The translations under genes were made by a program, and so were the position numbers. Positions 1-6,927 of a stretch of 64,000 nucleotides of DNA are shown piece after piece. The notes beneath the pieces were generated by a model. That model made no database searches and was not told the origin of the DNA. It saw only the letters and a list, made by a program, of their open reading frames with translations. How positions within the stretch are numbered: the stretch's first letter is position 1; each line of letters starts with the position of its first letter. The stretch comes from Collinsella aerofaciens. Its GTDB lineage: Bacteria > Actinomycetota > Coriobacteriia > Coriobacteriales > Coriobacteriaceae. The stretch lies in assembly GCF_020181355.1 (NCBI RefSeq), contig NZ_CP084004.1, forward strand, positions 744,001-808,000, written 5' to 3'.

Positions 1-207
1 GGCGATAAACGCCACGTCAAAGCCGCCGGTCGCCATGGTTACCATAAAATCATCGGCAGCCGTGTCGAGCAGCTCCACCGAAGTGTAGCCGGCCTCCTTC
101 AAGGCAACCACGACGTTCTTTCCCGAATTGAGCGAGATCTCGCGCTCAGCGGAATGACCGCCCGCCAAGACCGCTACGTGCATGTTCTCTAGGCTTTTAC
201 CCGGCAT
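1..207 (-). CDS. ddl: D-alanine--D-alanine ligase, 5' end only (runs off the window)
   Basis: Joins two D-alanines with ATP in the cytoplasm to make the dipeptide of the peptidoglycan precursor. Only the first 69 residues are inside the window. They read MPGKSLENMHVAVLAGGHSA followed by EREISLNSGKNV, the N-terminal glycine-rich motif of Ddl (VAVLxGGxSxEREISLxSG). The ATG at 205-207 is chosen because a GAGGAG Shine-Dalgarno lies about 8 bases upstream; a second ATG at 183 would drop eight residues. Transcribed divergently from rlmN. The ATP-grasp catalytic part is outside the window, so activity cannot be judged. Confidence 0.85.
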   Translation of the reverse strand, partial: MPGKSLENMHVAVLAGGHSAEREISLNSGKNVVVALKEAGYTSVELLDTAADDFMVTMATGGFDVAFIA

Positions 208-292
208 GGGCAGACTCCTCCTCTATAATTTCTGCAGCTGATACCATATTGTAGCGATACCCTCTACGTTTCCCCAAAATCGAAAGGCTTCC
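208..292. promoter_or_regulatory. Divergent promoter region between ddl and rlmN
   Basis: For ddl (minus strand) there is a -10-like TACAAT at 248-253 with a TTGGGG -35-like hexamer at 272-277, 18 bases apart. On the plus strand a TATAAT at 224-229 could serve rlmN, but no convincing -35 sits upstream of it. Assignment is by sequence only. Confidence 0.35.
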
Positions 293-1345
293 ATGAATCC
301 CAGGACTAAATCTCAGGACATTCGCGACTTGAGCCAAAACGATATTCGCGAGCTCGTGGCCGAGCTTGGCCAGCCCGCCTTCCGCGCGAAGCAGCTCATC
401 GAATGGGTCTTTGAGAAGAACGTTTGTTCGTTTGACGATATGACCAACCTTCCCAAGGCTTTCCGCGAGCAGCTTAAAGAGGCTTTCGCCTTTGACACGC
501 CGACTGAACTCACCAAGCAGGTTTCCAAAGATGGCTCTCGCAAGTATCTGCTCGAGTACCACGACGGCGTTTCCGTCGAGACCGTCGGCATGCCCCGTCG
601 TAACAAGCTTTCCGTCTGCGTTTCCACCCAGGCAGGCTGTGGCATGGGCTGTGCCTTTTGCGCTACCGGTCTCAACGGCCTCAAGCGCTCTCTGACCGCT
701 CAAGAGATCGTCGACCAGGTACTTCATGTATCCAACGACTTTGGCGAGCGCGCCACGAGCGTTGTCTTCATGGGCCAGGGCGAGCCGTTTGCCAACTACG
801 ACGAGGTTCTCAAGGCGCTGCGAATCCTCAACGACCCCGATGGCATCGGTATCGGCGCTCGTCACCTCACCGTCTCTACCAGCGGCGTTATTCCCGGTAT
901 TCGCAAATTTGCCGACATCCCCGAGCAGTTCACGCTTGCCGTTTCCCTGCATTCCGCCATCCAGTCGACGCGCAATAAGCTCATGCCCGGTGTTAAGAAG
1001 TACACGCTGCTTCGCCTTCACGAAGCGCTTCAGCTCTACACCGAGAAGACCGGCCGACGCCCGACCTATGAGTATGCCATGATCGAAGGCGTCAACGATA
1101 CGAATCCCGAAATGCAGGCGCTCTGCGACTTCTGCGAGGGAACGCTGTGCCACGTTAACCTCATTCAGCTTAACGACATCGAGGGTAGCCCGCTCAAGCC
1201 GTCGCCGATTCATAAGGTTGAGGATCTTCAGCGTCGTCTTGAGTCCCGTGGCATCGAGACCACGATTCGTAACTCCCGTGGTAACGATATTGACGCCGCT
1301 TGCGGACAGCTGAAGCAGCGCTTCAAAGTTCAGAAGAACGCATAG
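293..1345 (+). CDS. rlmN: Dual-specificity 23S rRNA A2503 / tRNA A37 C2-methyltransferase RlmN
   Basis: Radical-SAM enzyme that methylates C2 of adenosine 2503 in 23S rRNA and, in many bacteria, A37 of some tRNAs. At 350 residues it has the family's usual length. The radical-SAM cluster motif CxxxCxxC is Cys116-Cys120-Cys123 (GCGMGCAFC). The conserved C-terminal cysteine that forms the protein-RNA intermediate is Cys337 in DAACGQL; the other methyl-carrying cysteine should lie in the last third as well. The N-terminal part (about 15-90) is the accessory RNA-binding domain. It is monocistronic between a divergent ddl and a clear terminator downstream. Confidence 0.96.
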   Translation: MNPRTKSQDIRDLSQNDIRELVAELGQPAFRAKQLIEWVFEKNVCSFDDMTNLPKAFREQLKEAFAFDTPTELTKQVSKDGSRKYLLEYHDGVSVETVGMPRRNKLSVCVSTQAGCGMGCAFCATGLNGLKRSLTAQEIVDQVLHVSNDFGERATSVVFMGQGEPFANYDEVLKALRILNDPDGIGIGARHLTVSTSGVIPGIRKFADIPEQFTLAVSLHSAIQSTRNKLMPGVKKYTLLRLHEALQLYTEKTGRRPTYEYAMIEGVNDTNPEMQALCDFCEGTLCHVNLIQLNDIEGSPLKPSPIHKVEDLQRRLESRGIETTIRNSRGNDIDAACGQLKQRFKVQKNA

Positions 1346-1363
1346 GGGAGTCGCATCCCAAAA

Positions 1364-1379
1364 CGTTTCATGTGAAACA
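1364..1379. promoter_or_regulatory. Degenerate parS-like palindrome
   Basis: CGTTTCATGTGAAACA differs from the perfect parS 16-mer found at 3526, 3565 and 3604 at two positions (the first base and position 8). It sits just after rlmN. It may be a weak ParB site or chance. Confidence 0.35.
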
Positions 1380-1382
1380 TCG

Positions 1383-1426
1383 AACGACCCCGGTTACAGA
1401 ATATGCAACCGGGGTCGTTTCATTTA
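1383..1426 (+). terminator. Intrinsic terminator of rlmN
   Basis: Perfect 13-bp arms AACGACCCCGGTT (1383-1395) and AACCGGGGTCGTT (1407-1419) with an 11-base loop, followed by TCATTTATT. Confidence 0.8.
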
Positions 1427-1473
1427 TTGACCTTAATTTTGAATCAGCTGCTACCTGTCCCATTTTTACGGCC

Positions 1474-1515
1474 AAAATAAGGGGTCCTTGTCTCATGAAT
1501 CAGACAAGGACCCCT
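1474..1515 (-). terminator. Terminator for the leftward par cluster
   Basis: 14-bp perfect arms at 1480-1493 and 1502-1515 (AGGGGTCCTTGTCT and its complement), 8-base loop. Read on the minus strand it is followed by TATTTTGG, so it most likely ends the parA-parB-small protein transcript. Confidence 0.7.
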
Positions 1516-1535
1516 CAAAATATGCTGAGTAATTG

Positions 1536-1547
1536 TTAGGTACCTAA
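1536..1547. repeat. 12-bp perfect palindrome TTAGGTACCTAA, copy 1
   Basis: Overlaps the stop codon of the small membrane protein gene (TAG at 1544-1546 on the minus strand). An identical copy is at 5039-5050. With the preceding G the two copies share 13 bases. Confidence 0.6.
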
Positions 1548-1798
1548 TAGCCTACATTTTCCCATTGGTTGCTGACCCAACCTTGATTAATCTTGGGATT
1601 CTTCGTTACCTGAGCAGTACGCATGGCAACATCTTCTGTCATAACATCCATTTTCTTTTTGGAAGTATCGACGATATCTTGCGCGCTACGAAGCAAACGA
1701 CCTCGAAGTTCATCGTCTGTAGCGATCCTATAGCCAGCAAAGGCACCAGCCGCGACAGTCGTCACCAATGCAATCGCTGTTAAAATCTTATTCCTCAT
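1544..1798 (-). CDS. Small membrane-anchored protein of unknown function, downstream of parB
   Basis: An 84-residue protein. Residues about 4-22 (ILTAIALVTTVAAGAFAGYR) form one hydrophobic segment that ends in a glycine-rich turn; the rest is a charged, probably helical cytoplasmic tail. This resembles YtxH-type small proteins in layout, but no signature motif is visible, so no function is assigned. The ATG at 1796-1798 is chosen because AGGAGG lies five bases upstream; a longer frame would start inside parB without such a site. It overlaps the parB stop by 11 bases, so it is translationally coupled to parB and is probably the last gene of the rsmG-parA-parB unit. Confidence 0.75.
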   Translation of the reverse strand: MRNKILTAIALVTTVAAGAFAGYRIATDDELRGRLLRSAQDIVDTSKKKMDVMTEDVAMRTAQVTKNPKINQGWVSNQWENVGY

Positions 1799-2693
1799 CT
1801 TGGCCTCCTTGATCAAACTGAATCATTTCGCCAAGAATACGAGAGAGCTCTTCCTCGTCTTTAAACTCAATCTCAATCTTATTCTTTCCACGCGAGCTCT
1901 TCACACGCACGTTGGTATTAAAAACCTGACGAAGCACGCGGGCAGCCTTTTTAAAAGACTGAGGCGTTGCAGGCCTCGGCGTCTTAGGTGTCTCTCCGGC
2001 AGAAAACAACGGAGCAAGATTTTCTGTCGCTCTTACGGAAAGGCCCTCTGTAACAACTTTCTCTGCAAGTCGAATACGCGCGTCCTCATAGGGAACTGCA
2101 AGAATCGCACGTGCATGACCAGCAGTAAGTTTACCCTCAAAAATCATCTGCTGAACTACTTCGGGGAGATCGAGAAGACGCAGCGAGTTTGTAATTGCAG
2201 TGCGTGACTTGCTTACTGCCTTGGACAATGCCTCCTGGGTCATCCCGCTGGCATCAATGAGTTGGCGATAGCCCTTAGCCTCTTCGACGGGATTCAGATC
2301 AGAACGCTGAAGGTTTTCGATAAGAGCAAGAGCCAGCATCTCTTCATCATTTACCTCTTTAATGATGACTGGCAATTCTTCAAGGCCAGCAAGCTTTGAC
2401 GCCTGGTAACGACGCTCACCAGCGATGATCTCATAGCCGTTTCCATGTTTGCGAACCAAAAGCGGCTGCAAAACGCCATGTTCTTGGATTGACTCGCTCA
2501 ACTCGCGAAGTTCAGTTTCGTTAAAGTGAATTCGCGGCTGATTAGGGTTGGGAACGATATCCTCAATAGGTAGTTTTGTTTCAGATGCGGCATTTGAAGC
2601 CGATGCAGCCGAACCGCCGGTCTCATACTCGGCCTCTGAGACCAAAGCATTGAGTCCACGTCCCAATCCGCCACGTTTCTTTACACTAGGCAC
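1788..2693 (-). CDS. parB: Chromosome-partitioning protein ParB (CTP-dependent parS-binding clamp)
   Basis: Binds parS, loads as a CTP-dependent sliding clamp and recruits ParA and SMC to the origin. 301 residues. The conserved N-terminal tail GLGRGLNALV (9-18) is the ParA-interacting segment. The CTP-binding ParB/Srx core includes GERRYQA at 92-98 and ENLQRSDLNPVEEA at 126-139. A helix-turn-helix covers about 151-177 (MTQEALSKAVSKSRTAI), and the C-terminal 60 residues form the dimer domain after a proline-rich linker (about 215-230). It overlaps parA by 8 bases. Three perfect parS sites lie just beyond parA, as expected for a functional system. Confidence 0.97.
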   Translation of the reverse strand: MPSVKKRGGLGRGLNALVSEAEYETGGSAASASNAASETKLPIEDIVPNPNQPRIHFNETELRELSESIQEHGVLQPLLVRKHGNGYEIIAGERRYQASKLAGLEELPVIIKEVNDEEMLALALIENLQRSDLNPVEEAKGYRQLIDASGMTQEALSKAVSKSRTAITNSLRLLDLPEVVQQMIFEGKLTAGHARAILAVPYEDARIRLAEKVVTEGLSVRATENLAPLFSAGETPKTPRPATPQSFKKAARVLRQVFNTNVRVKSSRGKNKIEIEFKDEEELSRILGEMIQFDQGGQDEE

Positions 2694-3486
2694 GCTTGAT
2701 CACCTCTTTTGCAAGGTTCATATATGCTTTTGCACCCTTATTTTGAGGTGCATAGGTAATTACCGGTTCTCCAAAAGACGGAGCTTCGGAGATTTTAACC
2801 GTACGGGGGATTAGCGTCTTAAACGCCTTATCACCAAAGTACGATTGAACCTCCTCAACAACCTGATTCGATAGTGAAGTACGCGAGTCATACATGGTCA
2901 TAAGCACACCATAGGTGTCTAAGCCCTTGTTCAGCCGTGATTTGACCATCTTCATTGACTCAAGCAGCTTCGTAACGCCCTCGAGTGCGTAATATTCGCA
3001 CTGGATCGGAATCAAAACGCTGTCTGCTGCGGTCAAAGCGTTGATAGTAAGCAGGCCGAGCGAAGGAGGACAGTCAATGAAAATAAAGTCAAACTCGTCC
3101 TGAATCGGCTCAAGCAAATCTTTGAGGCGGGTTTCACGAGCAATTGCGCTTACGAGCTCAATTTCCGCGCCTGCAAGTTGAATTGTAGCCGGAATAACGA
3201 ATACCTTTTTACAATTTGTATCAAGAACAAGCGATTCTGCCGGCACATCATTCAACAATGCATCATAGATGCAGCGATCAAGATCTTCTTTTTCAATTCC
3301 GAATCCACTGGTGCTGTTTCCCTGCGGATCAAAATCGACAATCAGTGTCTTACGACCCTGCTCACCCAGTGCTGCTGCAAGGTTTACGGCCGTCGTTGAC
3401 TTACCGACGCCGCCTTTTTGATTGATGATTGCAATGATACGCGTGTCTTTTGCGCTCTTAGAACGCTTAACGTCGCGAAATCCCAC
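2686..3486 (-). CDS. parA: Chromosome-partitioning ATPase ParA (Soj)
   Basis: Deviant-Walker ATPase that binds DNA non-specifically as an ATP dimer and moves ParB-parS complexes; in other bacteria Soj also acts on DnaA. 266 residues. The deviant Walker A motif is KGGVGKST (24-31), followed by the second loop VDFDPQGNSTSG and the Walker B-type FIFIDCPPSLG. The ATG is preceded by GGAGGGACC (minus strand), a good Shine-Dalgarno. It overlaps parB by 8 bases. The intergenic stretch towards rsmG is occupied by parS sites, so ParB binding could affect expression of its own operon. Confidence 0.97.
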   Translation of the reverse strand: MGFRDVKRSKSAKDTRIIAIINQKGGVGKSTTAVNLAAALGEQGRKTLIVDFDPQGNSTSGFGIEKEDLDRCIYDALLNDVPAESLVLDTNCKKVFVIPATIQLAGAEIELVSAIARETRLKDLLEPIQDEFDFIFIDCPPSLGLLTINALTAADSVLIPIQCEYYALEGVTKLLESMKMVKSRLNKGLDTYGVLMTMYDSRTSLSNQVVEEVQSYFGDKAFKTLIPRTVKISEAPSFGEPVITYAPQNKGAKAYMNLAKEVIKRA

Positions 3487-3525
3487 GGTCCCTCCTGGTG
3501 TGTATTAAAGCTGTCAAACGGAGGA

Positions 3526-3541
3526 TGTTTCACGTGAAACA
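3526..3541. promoter_or_regulatory. parS: parS site 1 (perfect)
   Basis: TGTTTCACGTGAAACA, the canonical ParB site, a perfect 16-bp palindrome. Sites 1, 2 and 3 start exactly 39 bp apart, between parA and rsmG. Confidence 0.97.
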
Positions 3542-3564
3542 TTCCGAATCGATATCAACCGCCA

Positions 3565-3580
3565 TGTTTCACGTGAAACA
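3565..3580. promoter_or_regulatory. parS: parS site 2 (perfect)
   Basis: Second identical TGTTTCACGTGAAACA, starting 39 bp after site 1. Confidence 0.97.
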
Positions 3581-3603
3581 CTGCAAGTTGTTAGTATCCA
3601 TTA

Positions 3604-3619
3604 TGTTTCACGTGAAACA
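3604..3619. promoter_or_regulatory. parS: parS site 3 (perfect)
   Basis: Third identical copy, starting 39 bp after site 2 and ending two bases before the rsmG stop codon. Confidence 0.97.
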
Positions 3620-3620
3620 T

Positions 3621-4358
3621 CTAGGCAAGCGGATTCTTCTTTGCCACGCCATTTGCACGAGGCAATGAGACAGATGCTGGATGACTCTTCTTAAGAACAA
3701 TGAACTCCCTGTGACCCAAGCCTTCAGGCAAATCAATTGCGTCATTCAGAAGCAAAGTGAAGCCGCAAATCTTAGCTGCTGACATGCCGGAAGCAAGCTC
3801 CTCATCCGAAGGATTGCCCTTGGTTATAACAAATAGACCTCCATCCTTCAGATACGGAGCCGCATATTCAACAAGAATCGGTAGAGGGGCCAGTGCGCGG
3901 GCGGTTACAACAGAGAACTGCTTCTTATGGCTCCGAGCATATTCTTCAAGACGATCATGAACCGCATGGGCATGTTTCAATCCAAGAGCATGGACAAAGG
4001 AATTTACCGCATCAACCTTCTTGCCAACAGAGTCAATATAAGTAGCTTTACGATGCGTGGTTATGGTTAATGGAATACCAGGGAAGCCCGCACCTGTTCC
4101 CATATCGAGCAAAGCTCCCTCAGGAGCCTTGTTGATATAGGGGAGCAAAACAAGTGAGTCGAGGATATGAAGTACTGCAGCATCTTCTACGTTAAGAATA
4201 CGGGTGAGATTGGTTGTCTTATTTGTTTCTAGAACCAAATCCAAATGCTGAATACATTTCCTCAGCTCAACATCAGTTACGCTCAAGGAATACTCTTTGC
4301 AATAGAAAGCTAGACGACTCAACATCTCGTCAGCTTGCTGATCAGTAAGTACTAACAA
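3621..4358 (-). CDS. rsmG: 16S rRNA (guanine527-N7)-methyltransferase RsmG (GidB)
   Basis: SAM-dependent enzyme that methylates N7 of G527 in the 530 loop of 16S rRNA; loss gives low-level streptomycin resistance in other bacteria. Its signature is visible: NLTRI, then HILDSLVLLPY, then the SAM-binding loop DMGTGAGFPGIPL, then TARALAPLPILVEYAAPYL. A longer reading frame exists, but its first codons lie inside the terminator hairpin of jag. The likely start is TTG at 4356-4358, with AAAGGAG six bases upstream, giving 245 residues, close to the family norm. First gene of the leftward rsmG-parA-parB group; the end of the gene almost touches parS site 3. Confidence 0.93.
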   Translation of the reverse strand: MLVLTDQQADEMLSRLAFYCKEYSLSVTDVELRKCIQHLDLVLETNKTTNLTRILNVEDAAVLHILDSLVLLPYINKAPEGALLDMGTGAGFPGIPLTITTHRKATYIDSVGKKVDAVNSFVHALGLKHAHAVHDRLEEYARSHKKQFSVVTARALAPLPILVEYAAPYLKDGGLFVITKGNPSDEELASGMSAAKICGFTLLLNDAIDLPEGLGHREFIVLKKSHPASVSLPRANGVAKKNPLA

Positions 4359-4404
4359 CGAAAGCTCCTTTCTGACAAAAATCAGCGTATCGAGAACTTT
4401 TGAC

Positions 4405-4433
4405 AAAAAAGGGGACGTGGAAACCACGTCCCC
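4405..4433 (-). terminator. Terminator of the rpmH-rnpA-yidD-yidC-jag unit
   Basis: Perfect 10-bp arms GGGGACGTGG (4411-4420) and CCACGTCCCC (4424-4433) with a 3-base loop, followed on the minus strand by six T. It separates jag from rsmG. Confidence 0.88.
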
Positions 4434-4453
4434 TTAGCATAAACTCGAGTAGA

Positions 4454-5023
4454 TTATCGAGCAACAATCACCACATGGCGATCAGGGTCAGAACCCTCAG
4501 AATGAGTATCGACGGCATCATTGCCACGAAGTGCAATGTGAACCAGTCGACGCTCGTAGGCATTCATGGGCGGAAGCGAAACACTCTTATGAGTGCGAAT
4601 GGCACGCTCGGCAGCAGACTGAGCCATGGAGGCAACCTTGTCCTGACGGCGGCTCTTGTATCCCTCGACGTCCACTACAACCGGATACCTAAAGCCAAGT
4701 TTGCGGCTCACCAGCAAAGAGAACATAACCTGAAGGGCATCAAGGGTGCGACCATGACGGCCAATGAGAACAGCAAGGTCGGGAGCCGTTACATCCAAAA
4801 TCAGCTCACCTTCGTCGCCCTCATACTCATCGATAGGAGAGTTGGCGGCATCGAAGTGCGAAAGGATGGAACGCAGGATGGAAATAGCAACATCGGCAAT
4901 GGTGTCGAGCTCCTCATCGGTCAGCTCTTCACCAGCCTTGTAGCGCTGTGCAATCTCGGGATAATCGCCCGCGACCTGCGGGGCAACCTCCTCAAGCATA
5001 TCCTCGATGATCTCTTCAGACAT
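4454..5023 (-). CDS. jag: RNA-binding protein Jag/KhpB (KH and R3H domains)
   Basis: RNA-binding protein linked to cell elongation and division in Firmicutes (KhpB) and encoded next to yidC in most Gram-positives. 189 residues. The KH domain has the loop LIGRHGRTLDAL, and the C-terminal R3H domain ends AYERRLVHIALRGNDAVDTH. The N-terminal 60 residues are acidic. The classical Jag_N domain is missing or reduced, as in other actinobacterial copies. ATG at 5021-5023 is preferred over an in-frame TTG four codons upstream because that TTG itself belongs to the Shine-Dalgarno TTGGAG. Last gene of its unit. Confidence 0.92.
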   Translation of the reverse strand: MSEEIIEDMLEEVAPQVAGDYPEIAQRYKAGEELTDEELDTIADVAISILRSILSHFDAANSPIDEYEGDEGELILDVTAPDLAVLIGRHGRTLDALQVMFSLLVSRKLGFRYPVVVDVEGYKSRRQDKVASMAQSAAERAIRTHKSVSLPPMNAYERRLVHIALRGNDAVDTHSEGSDPDRHVVIVAR

Positions 5024-5038
5024 AACGTACTCCAAAAG

Positions 5039-5050
5039 TTAGGTACCTAA
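5039..5050. repeat. 12-bp perfect palindrome TTAGGTACCTAA, copy 2
   Basis: Lies between yidC and jag, just before the jag ribosome-binding site. Identical to the copy at 1536-1547. Confidence 0.6.
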
Positions 5051-5067
5051 ATAAGATTGATATCCCA

Positions 5068-5838
5068 CTACTTCTTCTTGTGCGGGCGCGGCTTCTTCTC
5101 TCGACGAGTGACCTCAACCTGCAGCGGAGCGTTCTTAAGACGCTCCTCCTCATCGGCCTTCGCCTTGTCGATGACCTTCTGCGTCACAAAAATCTGCTGG
5201 ATAACCTGCCAAGCAGACGAGACGTCGTAGTACAGCAGAACACCAACGGGAAGGCTCCAGCCCATCCAAAGCATCATGACCGTCATGACAACGGCCATCA
5301 TACGCATGCTCTGAGCCTGCTGGCCGGTCTGGTTGCGCGACATATAGAGCTGCGGAATCAGGGTCAGAACGGCGAACAGGATCAGGCAAACCAGCGCAGG
5401 CAGTGCAACCATAAAGCCATCGGCAAAGGAAGCACTCGGCGTGGTGGTCAGGTCGGGCAGGATGTTGAAGAACGAGAACGTGCCGTCGTTAAAGTACTGC
5501 GGCAGGTTGCGCAGCAATGTAAACAGGGCGAACAGGATAGGCATCTGAATCAGCAGCGGCAGACAGCCAGCCATGGGGTTGAACTTGTTCTCGCTGTAGA
5601 ACTTCTGCATCTCCTCGGCCTGACGCTGGGGATCGTCGGCATAGCGCTCCTGGATCTCGAGCATCTTGGGCTGCAGCACCTGCATGCGAGCCGTCGACTT
5701 GGTCGACTTGAGCATGAGCGGCGTCAGCAGCAGACGGATGATGACCACCAGGATGATGATGGACAGGCCCCAGTCGACCGCAAAGGTCTGGATGAGCTTG
5801 AGCAGCTCGAAAAGGATGTTAACGATCCAATCCCACAT
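5068..5838 (-). CDS. yidC: Membrane protein insertase YidC/Oxa1
   Basis: Inserts and folds membrane proteins alone or with SecYEG. 256 residues, the short Gram-positive form without a large extracytoplasmic domain. Several hydrophobic segments are visible (about 2-40, 92-112, 140-168, 178-210). The conserved hydrophilic-groove region begins with SIIILVVIIRLLLTPLMLKS, containing the family arginine (Arg36 region), and the cytoplasmic helical hairpin QPKMLEIQERYADDPQ follows. The C-terminus is strongly basic (RREKKPRPHKKK), typical for ribosome contact. No lipobox or cleavable signal peptide is evident at the N-terminus (MWDWIVNILFELLK). Lies between yidD and jag in the classic order. Confidence 0.95.
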   Translation of the reverse strand: MWDWIVNILFELLKLIQTFAVDWGLSIIILVVIIRLLLTPLMLKSTKSTARMQVLQPKMLEIQERYADDPQRQAEEMQKFYSENKFNPMAGCLPLLIQMPILFALFTLLRNLPQYFNDGTFSFFNILPDLTTTPSASFADGFMVALPALVCLILFAVLTLIPQLYMSRNQTGQQAQSMRMMAVVMTVMMLWMGWSLPVGVLLYYDVSSAWQVIQQIFVTQKVIDKAKADEEERLKNAPLQVEVTRREKKPRPHKKK

Positions 5839-5867
5839 GTAAGTTTTCCTCCGATAGCGAGTGCCCG

Positions 5868-6092
5868 CTAGGGCACAGGGTCATAACCGCCGACGTGCAG
5901 GGGATTGCAACGAGCGATGCGCCTCACGGCAAGCCAGCAGCCTCTCAAAACACCGTGCTTCTCAATCGCCTGGATGGCGTATTGCGAGCACGTTGGGTAA
6001 TAAATGCAGGCGTCAGGCAATAAGGGCGAAATAACCTGTTGATATATGCGAATAGGAGCGATGGCAACACGTCGCAAAACGTGATTGCTCAT
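5868..6092 (-). CDS. yidD: Membrane protein insertion efficiency factor YidD
   Basis: Small membrane-associated protein that assists YidC-dependent insertion. 74 residues, normal for the family. The signature is complete: [33 protein letters not shown], with the conserved cysteines of the YxPTCSxYA motif, then [13 protein letters not shown] at the end. Its start overlaps the rnpA stop by 4 bases and it is followed by yidC after about 30 bases, the standard rpmH-rnpA-yidD-yidC order. Confidence 0.95.
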   Translation of the reverse strand: MSNHVLRRVAIAPIRIYQQVISPLLPDACIYYPTCSQYAIQAIEKHGVLRGCWLAVRRIARCNPLHVGGYDPVP

Positions 6093-6427
6093 CGCTCCTC
6101 CCCGGCAACGCCGGCGCGCTTCATAAGCGAACGCAACGCCTTGTCCATCTCCTGCGGCGAGGAAACCCTCGTCTTGGGAGTTGCAAACAAGATGATGTCA
6201 TAACCCGCAACGGGAAATCCGCAGCTGCGGGCGGCCTCGCGCATCACACGCTTAGATCGGTTGCGCACGACGGCACAACCGAGTCGCTTAGCACCAACGA
6301 AGGCGACCCTTCCGGAGTCGCCTTCGCCAACCGATTCACATATGGTCATTCGAATCAGAGGGTGATTGAAACGACGCCCCTGACTGAACACATGCTCGAA
6401 ATCTTGCCGAGACTTAATAGTCTTCAT
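6089..6427 (-). CDS. rnpA: Ribonuclease P protein component
   Basis: Protein subunit that helps the RNase P RNA bind and cleave pre-tRNA 5' leaders. 112 residues. The N-terminal [20 protein letters not shown] and the RNR motif region [16 protein letters not shown] are the family hallmarks. It overlaps yidD by four bases and lies 20 bases downstream of rpmH, so ribosomal protein L34 and RNase P protein are co-transcribed as in most bacteria. The RNase P RNA gene itself is not in this window. Confidence 0.95.
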   Translation of the reverse strand: MKTIKSRQDFEHVFSQGRRFNHPLIRMTICESVGEGDSGRVAFVGAKRLGCAVVRNRSKRVMREAARSCGFPVAGYDIILFATPKTRVSSPQEMDKALRSLMKRAGVAGEER

Positions 6428-6447
6428 GCGAGATGTGTGTATCGCTG

Positions 6448-6582
6448 CTAGACAGTGAGACGCTTGCGGCCCTTGGCGCGACGACGGGCGAGCACGGCAC
6501 GACCACCCTTAGTGGCCATACGGGCACGGAAGCCATGGGTCTTGGCACGCTTACGCTTATTAGGCTGATACGTACGCTTCAT
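6448..6582 (-). CDS. rpmH: 50S ribosomal protein L34
   Basis: 44-residue, very basic ribosomal protein ([20 protein letters not shown] at the N-terminus, ending GRKRLTV). A longer frame exists upstream, but the L34 family always begins MKRTYQPN or similar, and an AGGAGGAA Shine-Dalgarno lies just before this ATG (6580-6582). First gene of the unit, driven by the promoter at 6655-6684. Confidence 0.98.
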   Translation of the reverse strand: MKRTYQPNKRKRAKTHGFRARMATKGGRAVLARRRAKGRKRLTV

Positions 6583-6654
6583 CTTAAGTTCCTCCTGCTG
6601 CATTTCGAGTGTCCGCGGGGACGCGGACGCAGATATAGACACGTGAGCTTGAAG

Positions 6655-6684
6655 ATTGTAGGGAAATCAATGTTCAAATGTCAA
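6655..6684 (-). promoter_or_regulatory. Sigma-A-type promoter for rpmH
   Basis: Minus strand: TTGACA (6679-6684), 18-base spacer, TACAAT (6655-6660). A near-consensus promoter about 70 bases upstream of the rpmH start and the best one in the window. Confidence 0.8.
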
Positions 6685-6781
6685 GAAATCAAAGGTAAAA
6701 GGTTGCGCAGTTCACACGGTTCCCCCATAAGCACAACCGAAATTTGCGCCTCATGGCAACCTTTCACGATATTTCATCGAG

Positions 6782-6866
6782 TTTTCAACAGGTCATGTTG
6801 GCAATGTTGAGAACTTTTCGCCCGTTTTCCAAAGTTTTCAACAAGTTTTGAAAAGTTGTCGAAAGA
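6782..6866. promoter_or_regulatory. Upstream DnaA-box-like cluster (origin, left part)
   Basis: Two exact TTTTCAACA nonamers (6782-6790, 6835-6843), a TTCTCAACA variant on the minus strand near 6804-6812, and the composite TTTTGAAAAGTTGTCGAAA at 6846-6864. The same composite (17 of 19 bases) recurs at 10036-10054 downstream of dnaA. TTTTCAACA differs at two positions from the usual DnaA box TTATCCACA. The rest of 6583-6781 contains the rpmH promoter and no gene. Confidence 0.6.
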
Positions 6867-6927
6867 TGAGAAACGTTGCACGGTGAGCTACTATTTGTTC
6901 GAAACCTTTTGAAAGATTGCGAGCGGC

